Origin: Collinsella sp. An268
Lineage (GTDB): Bacteria > Actinomycetota > Coriobacteriia > Coriobacteriales > Coriobacteriaceae
Assembly (NCBI RefSeq): GCF_002159765.1
Contig: NZ_NFJH01000001.1
Span: forward strand, 62,001-126,000
Reading direction: 5' to 3'
Length of the DNA: 64,000 nucleotides
The notes under the pieces are model-generated. The model searched no databases. It was not told where the DNA came from and was given only the letters and a program-made list of their open reading frames with translations. Position 1 is the first letter of the stretch, and each line of letters opens with the position of its first letter. Both the position numbers and the translations under genes were made by a program. Below are positions 26,625-36,925 of this stretch, one piece after another.

Positions 26625-27740
26625 ATGGACGAGAAGATGCTTGCGGCGCTTGCGGAGGCGCTCCGGAGACGGGAGGTGGTCGAGCTGGCCTCCGTCGTGG
26701 CGACGGAGGGCTCGGCGCCCCGTAAGGCGGGGGCGCTGCTCGCGGTCTTCGCCGACGGCCGCGTGCAGGGCACCGTCGGCGGCGGTTCGCTCGAGCGCCT
26801 CGTTATCGGGCGCGCCTCCAAGCTCAGGGAGGAGGGGGCGTCTGAAGTGCGGCGCTTCGGCATCGACAGCCCCAGAAGCGCCACGGGCATGATCTGCGGC
26901 GGCGCGGTGACGGTGTGCCTTGCCGCGGTGGCGCCGGAGGCGGCGGACGCCGCGGCTGCGCTTGCCGCCTGCGTTCGCGAGAACCGGCGCAGCTGCCTGG
27001 TTTTCGAGCTGCCCGAGACGGGGGAGCCGACGGTCGGCGCCCTCTGGCGCGACGAGGGAGGGGAGCGCGTTCAGGCGCGCCTGACGCATACCCGCGCCGG
27101 GCGCAGCGAGGCGGAGGCGCTGCAGGCGGCCGCCGGCGAGGGGGGACCGGCGCCCGCGGCGCTTCTCGTCTCCTCCGATGCCCTCACCGGCGAGCGCGCC
27201 GAGCGGGCCCTCGCCCTCGATGAGGCGGGTATCGTGGACGGCATGCTCGTGCTTCCCATCGCTGCCGGGGGACGGGCCATCATCTTCGGCGCGGGTCATG
27301 TGGGCGCGGCGCTCGTGCCGGTGCTCGCCGGCCTCGGCCACCCCGTCGTCCTCTGCGACGACCGCCCGGAGCTCGCCCGCCCCGAGCTTCACCCTGCGGC
27401 CTCCCGTGTCGTCTGCGCGCCCTACGGCGAGGCGCTCGAGCGCGTCGCCATAGGCCCGCGCGACCAGGTGGTGGCGTGCACGGCGAGCCATGCGACCGAT
27501 GCGCTCGTCGTCACCGCGGCGCTCGGCGCGCATCCGCGCTTCCTCGGATGCCTTGGCAGCAAGAAGAAGACGGCCTACATCCATCGCAGGCTCGCCGAGG
27601 CGGGCTTTGCGCCCGAGGAGATCGCCCGCCTGCACATGCCGGTGGGCCTGCCGCTGGGCGATGAGACGCCGGCGGAGATCGCCATCTCGATCGCCGCGCA
27701 GATGATCGCGGTGCGCCACGGCGTCGACCTGCCGCATTAG
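26625..27740 (+). CDS. xdhC: XdhC/CoxI family maturation protein
   Basis: Moco chaperone for xanthine-dehydrogenase-type enzymes. N-terminal XdhC_CoxI domain (VVATEGSAPRKAGALLAV, VQGTVGGGSLE, Cys in MICGGAVTVC), then a C-terminal Rossmann domain starting AIIFGAGHVGAALVPVL (about residue 218) and ending FLGCLGSKKKTAYIHRRL with RLHMPVGLPLGDETPAEIAISI. 371 aa. GGGGAGGAC before ATG 26625. In characterised XdhC, this protein holds the sulfurated cofactor; here it may hold a selenium-modified one, by inference from the cluster. Confidence 0.93.
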   Translation: MDEKMLAALAEALRRREVVELASVVATEGSAPRKAGALLAVFADGRVQGTVGGGSLERLVIGRASKLREEGASEVRRFGIDSPRSATGMICGGAVTVCLAAVAPEAADAAAALAACVRENRRSCLVFELPETGEPTVGALWRDEGGERVQARLTHTRAGRSEAEALQAAAGEGGPAPAALLVSSDALTGERAERALALDEAGIVDGMLVLPIAAGGRAIIFGAGHVGAALVPVLAGLGHPVVLCDDRPELARPELHPAASRVVCAPYGEALERVAIGPRDQVVACTASHATDALVVTAALGAHPRFLGCLGSKKKTAYIHRRLAEAGFAPEEIARLHMPVGLPLGDETPAEIAISIAAQMIAVRHGVDLPH

Positions 27741-27789
27741 CGCACGGTTCCGCCCTGTTGCCGTGAGCTGCGGCACGTAGGGGCCCTCT

Positions 27790-27824
27790 GTGCGGGCGCG
27801 GTCCGGTTCTCGGCGGGCCCGCAC
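27790..27824. terminator. Hairpin between convergent xdhC and DUF1287 genes
   Basis: 8-bp arms GTGCGGGC (27790-27797) and GCCCGCAC (27817-27824) with a 19-base loop. No T-run on either side, so a weak or factor-dependent terminator at best. Confidence 0.3.
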
Positions 27825-27830
27825 GGAAGC

Positions 27831-28523
27831 TCAGCTTGCCGGGGAGCTCAGGTCGCCGGTCACGCGATAGTGGCCGACGACCTCCTCAGGGCGCCGCGCG
27901 AGCACGTCCTCCTCATAGGCGCGCTGCCAGGGTCCCTCGTGATGGATGAGGTAGGGGATGCCGTCGGCGTCGCAGCGGTCGGAGACGATCCCCACATGCT
28001 CGGGGAGGACCGCGATGTCGCCCGGCTCCCAGGCGTCCCGATCGTACACGTCGGTCGTGAGCGCCCGCGCGTGCCGCTCGAAGAACACCTGCTGGTTGCG
28101 CACGCGCCTAAAGTCGATCGCGGGGTCCGGCTCGGCGATGCCGTAGGCTTCCGGGCCGCGCTCGATGTCGGCCGCCATGAGGGTCTTGAGGTCGTAGCCT
28201 GCAGCAAGCAGTCCGCGGGCAACGACGTCTGTGCACACGCCGCACCCGTCGTCTGGCCAGCCCTCGGCGTAATACGCGCTGCGATAGCGGGGGCGCGTGG
28301 CCACATAGGCGAGGGCGCCCTCGAGTATGTCCGTCTGATCGTCGATGCCATCGCCGTCGGCATCGCCTGCATCTGCGCGCGCGGGCACGGTGCGCGCGGT
28401 GCCGCCTTCGGGGCGCGCCGTCGAGGTGATGCACAGATTGCCGGTGCCGATGAGGAGCGCGCCCGCTGCGATCGCGAGTGTCAGCAGGGAGGTGAGGCCG
28501 AACGCGAGGCGGTGTCGACTCAT
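27831..28523 (-). CDS. DUF1287 exported protein
   Basis: N-terminal hydrophobic segment (LAFGLTSLLTLAIAAGALLIG) acts as signal or anchor. After an Ala/Asp linker the DUF1287 domain follows: YAEGWPDDGCGVCTDVVARGLLAAGYDLKTLM (Cys in CTDVV in the position of an NlpC/P60 nucleophile), NQQVFFERHA, WEPGDIAVLPEHVGIVSD (His) and YLIHHEGP. This suggests a cell-wall peptidase-like fold; activity is unproven. 230 aa. GAGGAGG before ATG. Unusual Asp-Gly repeats (DADGDGIDDQTD, like a dockerin-type calcium loop) lie just before the domain. Confidence 0.8.
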   Translation of the reverse strand: MSRHRLAFGLTSLLTLAIAAGALLIGTGNLCITSTARPEGGTARTVPARADAGDADGDGIDDQTDILEGALAYVATRPRYRSAYYAEGWPDDGCGVCTDVVARGLLAAGYDLKTLMAADIERGPEAYGIAEPDPAIDFRRVRNQQVFFERHARALTTDVYDRDAWEPGDIAVLPEHVGIVSDRCDADGIPYLIHHEGPWQRAYEEDVLARRPEEVVGHYRVTGDLSSPAS

Positions 28524-28921
28524 GGGTACCTCCTCGAAAGGCGGCGGCGGATGCAGGGGGCGCCGAGGTGCGGTGCCTGCAGCGGATAACGGTTATCGTC
28601 GCAGGTTGCGAGGTCGACCTTCATTGTAGCAAGATGACTGCCCGCCGATCGCCCGCCCTGTCACCGATGGCAGTTTGCCCCTTCGACTTTCGGTCCTGCC
28701 GTGTATGGAATCGGACGGATTTCCATTGCAGGGATCTTTTGGTGCGCGGGAGACCGGTTGACACCTTAGTGCGCACATTGCCGCGCGTTTCGCCCTAACG
28801 TGCCGCGCCGGACATAAAGCTCGGTAATGAACCCGCTTGTGTACGCGCGTGTGATGGACGGATGCAAATCGCCCCACGCCCCACGCTCCGTTGAGAGGTT
28901 TGCCAGTTTTTGCGTCTGCCG
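28524..28921. other. Intergenic stretch before the tRNA pair
   Basis: About 400 bases without a credible gene. It is noticeably less GC-rich than its surroundings. A minus-strand TACAAT (plus 28623-28628) may be the -10 of the DUF1287 gene. A lone TTGACA at 28758 has no matching -10. I see no other structure. Confidence 0.4.
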
Positions 28922-28950
28922 TTGCCGCGCTTCGCGATTCAACGTATACT
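28922..28950 (+). promoter_or_regulatory. Promoter of the tRNA-Pro/tRNA-Gly unit
   Basis: TTGCCG (28922-28927), 17-base spacer, TATACT (28945-28950), 15 bases before tRNA-Pro. Confidence 0.7.
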
Positions 28951-28965
28951 ATCGCCTACGGACGT

Positions 28966-29042
28966 CGGGACGTGGCGCAGTTTGGTAGCGCGCCTGCTTT
29001 GGGAGCAGGATGTCGCAGGTTCAAATCCTGTCGTCCCGACCA
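28966..29042 (+). tRNA. tRNA-Pro (TGG)
   Basis: 77 bases including encoded CCA. Acceptor CGGGACG/CGTCCCG, anticodon arm CCTGC-TTTGGGA-GCAGG with anticodon TGG, T-arm GCAGGTTCAAATCCTGT. All four arms pair. Confidence 0.96.
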
Positions 29043-29045
29043 CAC

Positions 29046-29119
29046 GCGGGCGTAGTTCATCGGTAGAACCTCAGCCTTCCAAGCTGATGAGGCGGGTTCG
29101 ACTCCCGTCGCCCGCTCCA
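29046..29119 (+). tRNA. tRNA-Gly (TCC)
   Basis: 74 bases with encoded CCA, 3 bases after tRNA-Pro. Acceptor GCGGGCG/CGCCCGC, anticodon loop CTTCCAA with anticodon TCC, T-arm GGCGGGTTCGACTCCCGTC. Confidence 0.96.
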
Positions 29120-29130
29120 TCGTGCGATAC

Positions 29131-29160
29131 GACCCGGTGCCCGCAAGCGCCGGGTCTTTT
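29131..29160 (+). terminator. Terminator of the tRNA unit
   Basis: GACCCGG (29131) pairs with CCGGGTC (29150-29156), followed by TTTT. Confidence 0.85.
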
Positions 29161-29183
29161 GGTTTGGCGGAGGGGTTCTCGAC

Positions 29184-29531
29184 GTGTACGGTGGCAACGA
29201 TAAGGGGTTCGAAGAGGTCGCAGTCGAGGTTAAGGAGCGCGTCATCGGGCAGGACGCGGCGGTTGACTGGCTCTGTACGTTTGTCGACGCTGCCTGCGAG
29301 CGCTCGCGCCGTGTGGTAGAGGATGGTGTGAACCCCCAGCTTCTGCCCAACATCGCCTCGGCGCTTCTCGTGGGCCCTACCGCATCGGGCAAATCTCACC
29401 TGCTCAAGACGTTCGCAACCGCCGCGGGCCTCCACTTTCACCAGATCGATGGCGGTCAGATGACGGGGGAGGGCTGGCGGGGCAACTCGTTCAGCGAACA
29501 GTGGCTTCAGTTTACATATATACTTATGTAA
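29184..29531 (+). pseudogene. Truncated ClpX-like AAA+ ATPase
   Basis: 115 residues that stop shortly after the Walker A motif. RVIGQDAAVDWLC and then SALLVGPTASGKSHLLKTFATAA (P-loop near residue 65) are followed by QIDGGQMTGEGWRG, as in ClpX-type ATPases, where this region precedes the pore loop. Walker B, sensors and the arginine finger are all missing. The last residues (QFTYILM) come from the AT-rich palindrome of the toxin-antitoxin promoter, so the gene was cut there. GTG 29184 has CGGAGGGG upstream and may still be translated. Confidence 0.75.
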
Positions 29532-29532
29532 A
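29511..29532 (+). promoter_or_regulatory. Toxin-antitoxin promoter in a perfect palindrome
   Basis: 8-bp arms TTTACATA (29511) and TATGTAAA (29525-29532) flank TATACT (29519-29524), a good -10 hexamer. An antitoxin that binds this operator would block its own promoter, as known for Phd/YefM systems. Confidence 0.65.
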
Positions 29533-29558
29533 AAAGAGAGTCCCTGGAGATCGATGGG

Positions 29559-29855
29559 GTGAGCACCATGCCGGTTGTCCTGCCGATATCTGAGATGCAG
29601 CGCAACAGCGCCGCGCTCGCTGACGAGGCGATGCGCAGCAAGGAGCCTATCTATCTGACGCGTCACGGTAAATCGGCCGTCGTTGTGATGGATGCGGCCG
29701 AGTTCGACCGGCGCATGGCGTTTCGCGACGCCCTGGTTGCTCGTGAAGAGCGTGTCTTGGCTGGCATCATGCAGGGGCATCGCGAGATCGCCGAGGGGCA
29801 CGGGGTCCCGCTTGAAGAGGCCCTCGCTGGCCTTGGAGCAGATTGGGGTGTCTGA
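29559..29855 (+). CDS. Phd/YefM-type antitoxin
   Basis: 98 residues (95 if ATG 29568 is used). N-terminal DNA-binding part VVLPISEMQRNSAALADEAM followed by EPIYLTRHGKSAVVVMDAAEFDRR, the standard Phd/YefM fold sequence. The C-terminal half, a charged helix, should wrap the toxin. GGAGA at 29546 is 8 bases before GTG 29559. The stop overlaps the toxin start by one base (TGATG). Autoregulation through the palindrome upstream is likely. Confidence 0.9.
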   Translation: MSTMPVVLPISEMQRNSAALADEAMRSKEPIYLTRHGKSAVVVMDAAEFDRRMAFRDALVAREERVLAGIMQGHREIAEGHGVPLEEALAGLGADWGV

Positions 29856-30148
29856 TGGAGCGTCACGAGGTGGTGCTGGCGCCTTCCGTCATCGCCGCTA
29901 TGGCCTCCATCACTTCGAAGGATGACGCGCGTCGCGTGCGCCGTCGGTTGGAGGCACTGGCGTTCGCTCCCCATATGGGAATGGTATATGATCCGGCTTA
30001 CGATTCGGCGCGGCCTCCTCATGAGGTGCTGGTAACCTTTGCGGGGCATTTTGGGATCTATTACACGTTCGATGAGGAGGCCGACGAGGTGCACGTTGAG
30101 TATCTGGAGGACTCCCGACGCGACCCGATGGGCAAGTTTCAGCGCTAG
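29855..30148 (+). CDS. RelE/ParE-superfamily toxin
   Basis: 97 residues. HEVVLAPSVIAAMASITSKDDARRVRRRLEALAFAPHMGMVYDPAY and then ARPPHEVLVTFAGHFGIYYTFDEEADEVHVEYLEDSRRDP show the helix-helix-strand order of the RelE/ParE fold and the usual ending. Whether it cleaves mRNA on ribosomes or poisons gyrase cannot be told. Coupled to the antitoxin gene by overlap. The pair sits between two broken genes. Confidence 0.85.
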   Translation: MERHEVVLAPSVIAAMASITSKDDARRVRRRLEALAFAPHMGMVYDPAYDSARPPHEVLVTFAGHFGIYYTFDEEADEVHVEYLEDSRRDPMGKFQR

Positions 30149-30204
30149 CGGCCCCGTGTCCTTTGTTCGCTTGTGGGTATAGCGCGTCCTTTCGATTTCC
30201 CCTT

Positions 30205-30701
30205 CGAGCTGTGGATGCTGCCTTCGGCGAGCTGCCCGAACGCATCGACCACTTCTTTGGCGTCGCGGGCCTTTCCGGTGCGCGCACCGGCTATTGGACC
30301 ACCTTCACCGTCAACTTCATCGCGAACAAGTACATCACCGACACCTATATGAGCGAGCGCATGGCCGCAGGCGGCGCCATCGTGTACGTGACCTCATGCG
30401 GCGGCCTTATGTGGGAGAACTGGCGCCGCGAATACGTCAAGATCATGGATTGCACCACCTGGGGCGAGATGATCGCCATTATGAAGCGCGCCTCGCCACC
30501 TCGGAGGAGATGGCCGAGCCCATCGTGTACCTCAACTCGGATATGGCGGGCTTTGTCTCGGGACTCATGTTCATCGCGGACATGGGCCAAAACTGTGAGA
30601 AGGTGCTTGGACGCGCCGGGAACCAGCTCGATGTGCCGGCCGCGCTCAAGCTCTACAACACGGGCTTCTTCCAGAAGATTCTCGCCAAGCAGGCGGGATA
30701 G
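30205..30701 (+). pseudogene. Broken short-chain dehydrogenase, 3-alpha-hydroxysteroid dehydrogenase type
   Basis: Two pieces in different frames. Piece 1 (about 30205-30488) reads LPERIDHFFGVAGLSG, then TVNFIANKYITDTYM and GGAIVYVTSCGGL, the middle of an SDR (strand-4 NAG equivalent, helix, strand-5 with Ser). Piece 2 (about 30489-30701, another frame) reads RLATSEEMAEPIVYLNSDMAGFVSGLMFIADMG, the C-terminal SDR segment. The N-terminal Rossmann loop and the region with the catalytic Tyr-x3-Lys are absent. The order of motifs resembles 3-alpha-HSD/carbonyl reductase proteins. Non-functional. Confidence 0.75.
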
Positions 30702-30897
30702 ACGCCGCTGCGGGGTTGCCCGCGCAGGGCGCGCATGGGCAAGAACAGCCCGCCGTAGCGTTCGTGACCGATTTTGCGTGGGTTGTTACATCGCCTTGCC
30801 GCTCGCCGACCGCTGCCCGTTTCTGCCTCAGATATGACCGTACTATGGAGGTGCGCGTTGCCCGTCTCGATGGCAACGGGAGAGGAAGGAGATTCGT

Positions 30898-31614
30898 ATG
30901 AGGGCCGTTCCCGCGTTTCTGTCCGTGTTCTGCTTGTCGGCAGCGCTCCTTGCGGGGTGCACCCAGGGCGCGCCTGCGGGCTCCGTGTCGACCGAGGGGT
31001 CCGCGCCCGCTGCGGTGGAGGAGGAGACCCCCGAGCCCGTTATGACCAACTGGAAGGAGAGTGCGTTCTACGCGCGCCCTGCTACCGAGGCCATCTCAGA
31101 TCTTGAGCTGCTCTCCTTTGAGGTCTCAGATGCATATTACGATGGGAGCGAAGAGAACGATTACAGCTACTTCTTTATCACCCTGACCGGTGAGCTCGAG
31201 CAGCCGCTCATCGAGGGGACAAGTGAGAGCATTCAGATCTCTCTGACCATCGACCAGCCGGTGTTTACGAGCGATTCCGAGCGGACGCTGGAGACGCTCG
31301 ATCCCGCGACCATCGTCACGGGGGTGGATGTCACCATGTACCACTCCGAGGTGGACTCTTCGGAATGGGAGGGTCTGGCGCAGCAGGCGGTCGACGCGTT
31401 CGGCCTCGAGCCCATGACGAGCTCCTCGACCGCGCCGAGCCCGTTCGATGAGACTAGGATGCTCGGTAATTATTCCGGTCCCACGACCTTTAACGGCCAG
31501 GCGACTGAGTATTTGGTCATCATCAGCCTGATGGACGAGGGTTTCGACATCCCCGAGCCCGATATGCCGCTGTATGTCGATGTGGCGCTCTTCTATGTGA
31601 TTCCGGAAGCGTAG
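30898..31614 (+). CDS. Putative lipoprotein of unknown function
   Basis: 238 residues. Signal peptide MRAVPAFLSVFCLSAALLAGC with lipobox LAGC (Cys21). A Ser/Ala/Glu-rich linker follows, then a probably all-beta domain (TEAISDLELLSFEVSDAYYDG, SYFFITLTGELEQPL and similar). I do not recognise the family. AGGAAGGAG before the ATG. A TACTAT at about 30840 may be its -10. Stands alone, followed by a hairpin and a convergent aldehyde dehydrogenase. Confidence 0.7.
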   Translation: MRAVPAFLSVFCLSAALLAGCTQGAPAGSVSTEGSAPAAVEEETPEPVMTNWKESAFYARPATEAISDLELLSFEVSDAYYDGSEENDYSYFFITLTGELEQPLIEGTSESIQISLTIDQPVFTSDSERTLETLDPATIVTGVDVTMYHSEVDSSEWEGLAQQAVDAFGLEPMTSSSTAPSPFDETRMLGNYSGPTTFNGQATEYLVIISLMDEGFDIPEPDMPLYVDVALFYVIPEA

Positions 31615-31653
31615 GTAGCCGTCCCTTTGTCCCGTGCAGATAACCCGTAGCCC

Positions 31654-31692
31654 CTGCGGGCAAGGTTTGGTGACATGCCGCCTTGCCCGCAG
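31654..31692. terminator. Hairpin between convergent genes
   Basis: Perfect 12-bp arms (31654-31665 and 31681-31692) with a 15-base loop. No T-run follows, so it is only a possible two-way terminator between the lipoprotein and the aldehyde dehydrogenase. Confidence 0.5.
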
Positions 31693-31782
31693 TGGCATCT
31701 GTAGGGTCTCTATAATCTGCTCCGCTGCAGGGGGCATTACGAGTGAGGTGCTCGGAGCGTATGCTGTTGTGTCGGTTTGGGG

Positions 31783-33153
31783 CTACCGCAGGAAAAGCCG
31801 GATGACCTTGTCCTTCCACGCGGCGTAGGGCTGGTAGCGAAGCGGCATGTCGATCCAGTTGTACTTCTTCAGGACCGACTTCTCGTGGCTGAAGGTGCGG
31901 AAGCTGTAGATGCCGTGGTAGCTTCCCATGCCCGAGGCGCCCACGCCGCCGAAGCCCATGGCGCTCGTGGCGAGGTGGAGCACCGTGTCGTTGACGCAGC
32001 CGCCGCCAAAGGGCACGTGCCTGAGGAAGCGGTCCTCGAGCGCCTTGCTCTGCGTGAAGAGATAGAGGGCGAGCGGCTTGGGGCGCGCTTTGATGAATGC
32101 CTCCGCCTCCTCGATCGTCTTATAGGTGATGAGGGGCATGATGGGCCCGAAGATCTCCTCGCCCATGACGGCGTCCTCGGCGGTGACGCCGTCCATCACC
32201 GTCGGCTCGATCTGGAGGGTCTGGGCGTCGCTGCCTCCGCCCCAGACCACCTTGGCAGGGTCGATGAGGCCCGAGAGGCGGTCGAAGTGCTTCTTGTTGA
32301 TGATCTTGCCCCAGGCGGGGTTCTCGAGCGGACGCTCGCCGAGCATCTGCTCGATTTGCCTTATCACCTCGGCGAGAAACGCATCGTGCACGCGCTCGTC
32401 CACCAAGACGTAGTCGGGCGCCACGCACGTCTGACCGCAGTTGAGGTACTTGCCAAACACCACGCGCGCTGCGGCGACGCGCAGGTTGGCGTCGGCGGCA
32501 ATGATGCAGGGGCTCTTGCCACCGAGCTCGAGCGTGACGGGTGTGAGGTGCTCCGACGCTTTGCTCATGACGAGCTTGCCCACGGTGACGCCGCCCGTGA
32601 AGAAGATGTAGTCGAAGGTCTGGTCGAGGAGCTCGGCGTTCTCCGCGCGGCCTCCTTCCACCACGGCGACATACTCCGCCGGCAGCGCCTCGGCGACGAC
32701 CTGCCGTATGACCGCTGAGGTCGCCGGGGAGTAGGCGCTCGGCTTGAGCGCGCACGTGTTGCCGGCGGCGATGGCGCCCGCAAGCGGTTCCATGGTGAGC
32801 ATGAAGGGGTAGTTCCAGGGGCTCATGATGAGCGCGACGCCATAGGGCTCGGCCACCGTGAAGCTTGTTGCATGGAAGTTGGCGAGTCCGGTGGGCTTGC
32901 GGTGGCGGCGCGCCCAGCGGCGCACGTGCCGCAGCTGGTAGCGGAGCTCGGCCAGGGTGAGGCCGACCTCGCACATGTAGCTCTCGGTCGCGGATTTGCC
33001 GAGGTCTTTGTAGAGGGCGGCGTTGATGTCGTCCTCATGCGCGACGATGGAGCGCTCGAGGGCGCGGAGCGCCTCGATGCGCGCCTCGACGGGGATGGTC
33101 GCCCCGGTTGAGAAATAGGCGCGGCAGCGCTCGACGGTTTCCTGGATGGACAC
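31783..33153 (-). CDS. Aldehyde dehydrogenase, class 3 type
   Basis: NAD(P)-dependent aldehyde dehydrogenase. Features: MSPWNYPFMLTMEPLAGAIAAGNTCALKPSA (cofactor-binding loop and Lys), FFTGGVTVGKLVM, catalytic Glu in TLELGGKSPCII, catalytic Cys in YLNCGQTCVAPDYV, and EEIFGPIMPL. At 456 aa it lacks the long N-terminal part of classical ALDHs, as class 3/fatty-aldehyde types do; the C-terminus (SVLKKYNWIDMPLRYQPY) is also of that type. GTG start with GAGGAG 7 bases ahead. Substrate unknown; no partner gene beside it. Confidence 0.93.
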   Translation of the reverse strand: MSIQETVERCRAYFSTGATIPVEARIEALRALERSIVAHEDDINAALYKDLGKSATESYMCEVGLTLAELRYQLRHVRRWARRHRKPTGLANFHATSFTVAEPYGVALIMSPWNYPFMLTMEPLAGAIAAGNTCALKPSAYSPATSAVIRQVVAEALPAEYVAVVEGGRAENAELLDQTFDYIFFTGGVTVGKLVMSKASEHLTPVTLELGGKSPCIIAADANLRVAAARVVFGKYLNCGQTCVAPDYVLVDERVHDAFLAEVIRQIEQMLGERPLENPAWGKIINKKHFDRLSGLIDPAKVVWGGGSDAQTLQIEPTVMDGVTAEDAVMGEEIFGPIMPLITYKTIEEAEAFIKARPKPLALYLFTQSKALEDRFLRHVPFGGGCVNDTVLHLATSAMGFGGVGASGMGSYHGIYSFRTFSHEKSVLKKYNWIDMPLRYQPYAAWKDKVIRLFLR

Positions 33154-33165
33154 GGTATCTCCTCG

Positions 33166-35255
<2,090 letters not shown>

Positions 35256-35269
35256 GCGGGGCACCTGCG

Positions 35270-35298
35270 CGCGGAGAGGCGCCCTGCGCCCTCCGCGA
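35270..35298 (+). terminator. Possible gdhA terminator hairpin
   Basis: CGCGGAG-A-GGCGC pairs with GCGCC-CTCCGCG with one bulge, directly after the gdhA stop. A second GC-rich hairpin follows at about 35339-35367. Neither has a T-run. Confidence 0.35.
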
Positions 35299-35522
35299 TG
35301 ATGTTCGCCCATAGGGGCGGTGCGTGCACTTCACGTCCGCCGGGCTCCGGAACTCCTCCGGGCCCGGCGGCCGTTTGCGTATCGCGGCCTGACGCCGGTC
35401 ATGGGCATCCTCTGGTCGTTTTGCCGATGGGCGGGCCTTCATGGCGCGCGCCGCGGGCGGGTGGGATAAGCTTGAGGGCGTAACCGCCGGGAGGGAGCGG
35501 TTGGCGAACGTAAGGGAGTTTG

Positions 35523-36380
35523 ATGCTTCGGTTCCGTACCCTGGAGCGTCCGGCCTCGCCCGAGGAGGCCTACGCCATCATCCAGAAGCGCAAGCGGGCG
35601 CGGATACTCGGCGGCGGGGCGTGGATGCGCCTCGCAAAGACCGCCTACCCGCTCGTGATCGACCTGTCCGCCTGCGGGCTCGACGCCATCGAGGATGCGG
35701 GCGACACCTGGCGGGTGGGCGCCATGGTGAGCCTGCGCGCGCTCGAGTGCCACGAGGGCATCGCCGCCGCAACGGGCGGCGCCGTCGCCCGCGCGCTCGC
35801 GGGCATCGTGGGGGTGCAGTTCCGCGCGGGCGCGACCGTGGGGGGCAGCGTCGCGGGCCGCTTCGGCTTCTCCGACGTGTGCTGCGTGCTCTTGGCGCTT
35901 GGCGCCGAGGTCGAGCTCGTGGGCGCGGGGCGCATCCCCATCGACGAGCTCCTGCGCGCTAAGGCCTTCCCCCGAGACGTCCTGACGCATGTGCGCATCC
36001 CTAAGGATCGGCCGCGCACCGGCTACTGCGCCGTCCGCCGTGCGGCGACCGATATCCCCGTGCTCAACGCGGCGGCGAGCGCGACGGCGGACGGTACCTG
36101 GCGTATCGCCGTCGGCGCCCGCCCCGCCCGGGCGCGCCTCATCGCCATCGAGCCGGCCCGGGTGCCCTCGCTCGCGGACGCGCTCGCGGTGTGGGCGGAC
36201 CCCGCGTCAGACGAGGCGGCGCGGGTGGAGGCGGAGGAGGCTGCGGCGACGGCGATCGCCGAGCCCCTCGGTGCGCTCGTCTACGCCGACAACATGTGGG
36301 CCTCCGCTGCGTACCGCCGCCGCGTGGCCCCCGTCATCGCCGCGCGCGCCCTGCGCGCCGCCGAGGAGGGACGCGCATGA
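35523..36380 (+). CDS. Molybdenum hydroxylase FAD-binding subunit
   Basis: Medium subunit of a xanthine-dehydrogenase-type enzyme. The FAD pyrophosphate motif ARILGGGAWMRLA is at about residues 28-39, and VGVQFRAGATVGGSVAGRFGFSDV is the second FAD motif (usual form RNxATxGGNI). 285 aa. ATG 35523 follows AAGGGAG; TTG 35520 just before is too close to it. Its stop overlaps the next ATG (ATGA). One of three subunits; with XdhC, MocA and YqeB/C elsewhere in the window it should form the selenium-dependent hydroxylase. Confidence 0.88.
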   Translation: MLRFRTLERPASPEEAYAIIQKRKRARILGGGAWMRLAKTAYPLVIDLSACGLDAIEDAGDTWRVGAMVSLRALECHEGIAAATGGAVARALAGIVGVQFRAGATVGGSVAGRFGFSDVCCVLLALGAEVELVGAGRIPIDELLRAKAFPRDVLTHVRIPKDRPRTGYCAVRRAATDIPVLNAAASATADGTWRIAVGARPARARLIAIEPARVPSLADALAVWADPASDEAARVEAEEAAATAIAEPLGALVYADNMWASAAYRRRVAPVIAARALRAAEEGRA

Positions 36381-36925
36381 ACATGAACCTTTCCGTCAAC
36401 GGACGGGTGCTCTCGTGCGAGGCGAGTGCCGACGCCACGCTCGCCGAGGTGCTCCGTGCGCACGGCTTCAAGAGCGTCAAGTGCGGGTGCGACACGGGCA
36501 ACTGCGGCGCCTGCACGGTGTGGGTCGACGGCAGCCCGCGCCTCTCGTGCACGATGCTCGCCGTCCGCGCCGAGGGACACGAGGTGACGACGCTCGAGGG
36601 CGTGCTCCCTGCGTCGCGCCATCTCGCGCGCTGCCTCGCGGAGGAGGGCGCCGAGCAGTGCGGCTTCTGCTCGCCCGGCCTCATCATGGCGGTGCTCGCC
36701 GCCGAGCGCGAGCTCGGCGCGGCCCCCCTCGCGGCCGACCCGGCGGCGGTGGACGCCTATCTCGCCGGCAACCTCTGCCGCTGCACGGGCTATATGGCGC
36801 AGCGCCGCGGCGTCATGCGCTACCTTGCCGAGCGCGCCGCCGCGGTGCCGGGCAACGTCCCCGCAGCGGGCGCCGCTGAGGCCCCCGCTCATACCGTCTC
36901 CCCGATGGGGGGTGCGCAGCGATGA
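36377..36925 (+). CDS. Molybdenum hydroxylase 2Fe-2S subunit
   Basis: Small subunit carrying two [2Fe-2S] clusters. First cluster C38, C43, C46 (GCDTGNCGACTVW) and C58; second cluster C95, C98 (QCGFCSPG) and C134, C136 (NLCRCTGY). All eight ligands are present. The last about 30 residues are an Ala-rich tail not usual in the family. 182 aa. Overlaps both neighbours by four bases, so the three subunits are translated together. Confidence 0.95.
   Translation: MNMNLSVNGRVLSCEASADATLAEVLRAHGFKSVKCGCDTGNCGACTVWVDGSPRLSCTMLAVRAEGHEVTTLEGVLPASRHLARCLAEEGAEQCGFCSPGLIMAVLAAERELGAAPLAADPAAVDAYLAGNLCRCTGYMAQRRGVMRYLAERAAAVPGNVPAAGAAEAPAHTVSPMGGAQR

Noticed and set aside
25638-27824. N-terminal extension of yqeC into a 977-codon protein
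   Set aside because: The extension runs antisense to yqeB and xdhC and lacks motifs; GTG 25637 has a strong ribosome binding site.
28758-28790. Promoter at TTGACA 28758
   Set aside because: No -10 hexamer at a suitable distance and no gene behind it for 170 bases.
29046-30701. Integrated phage or integrative element at tRNA-Gly
   Set aside because: I found no integrase, no other phage gene and no repeated tRNA 3' end, so only a hotspot of gene loss can be supported.
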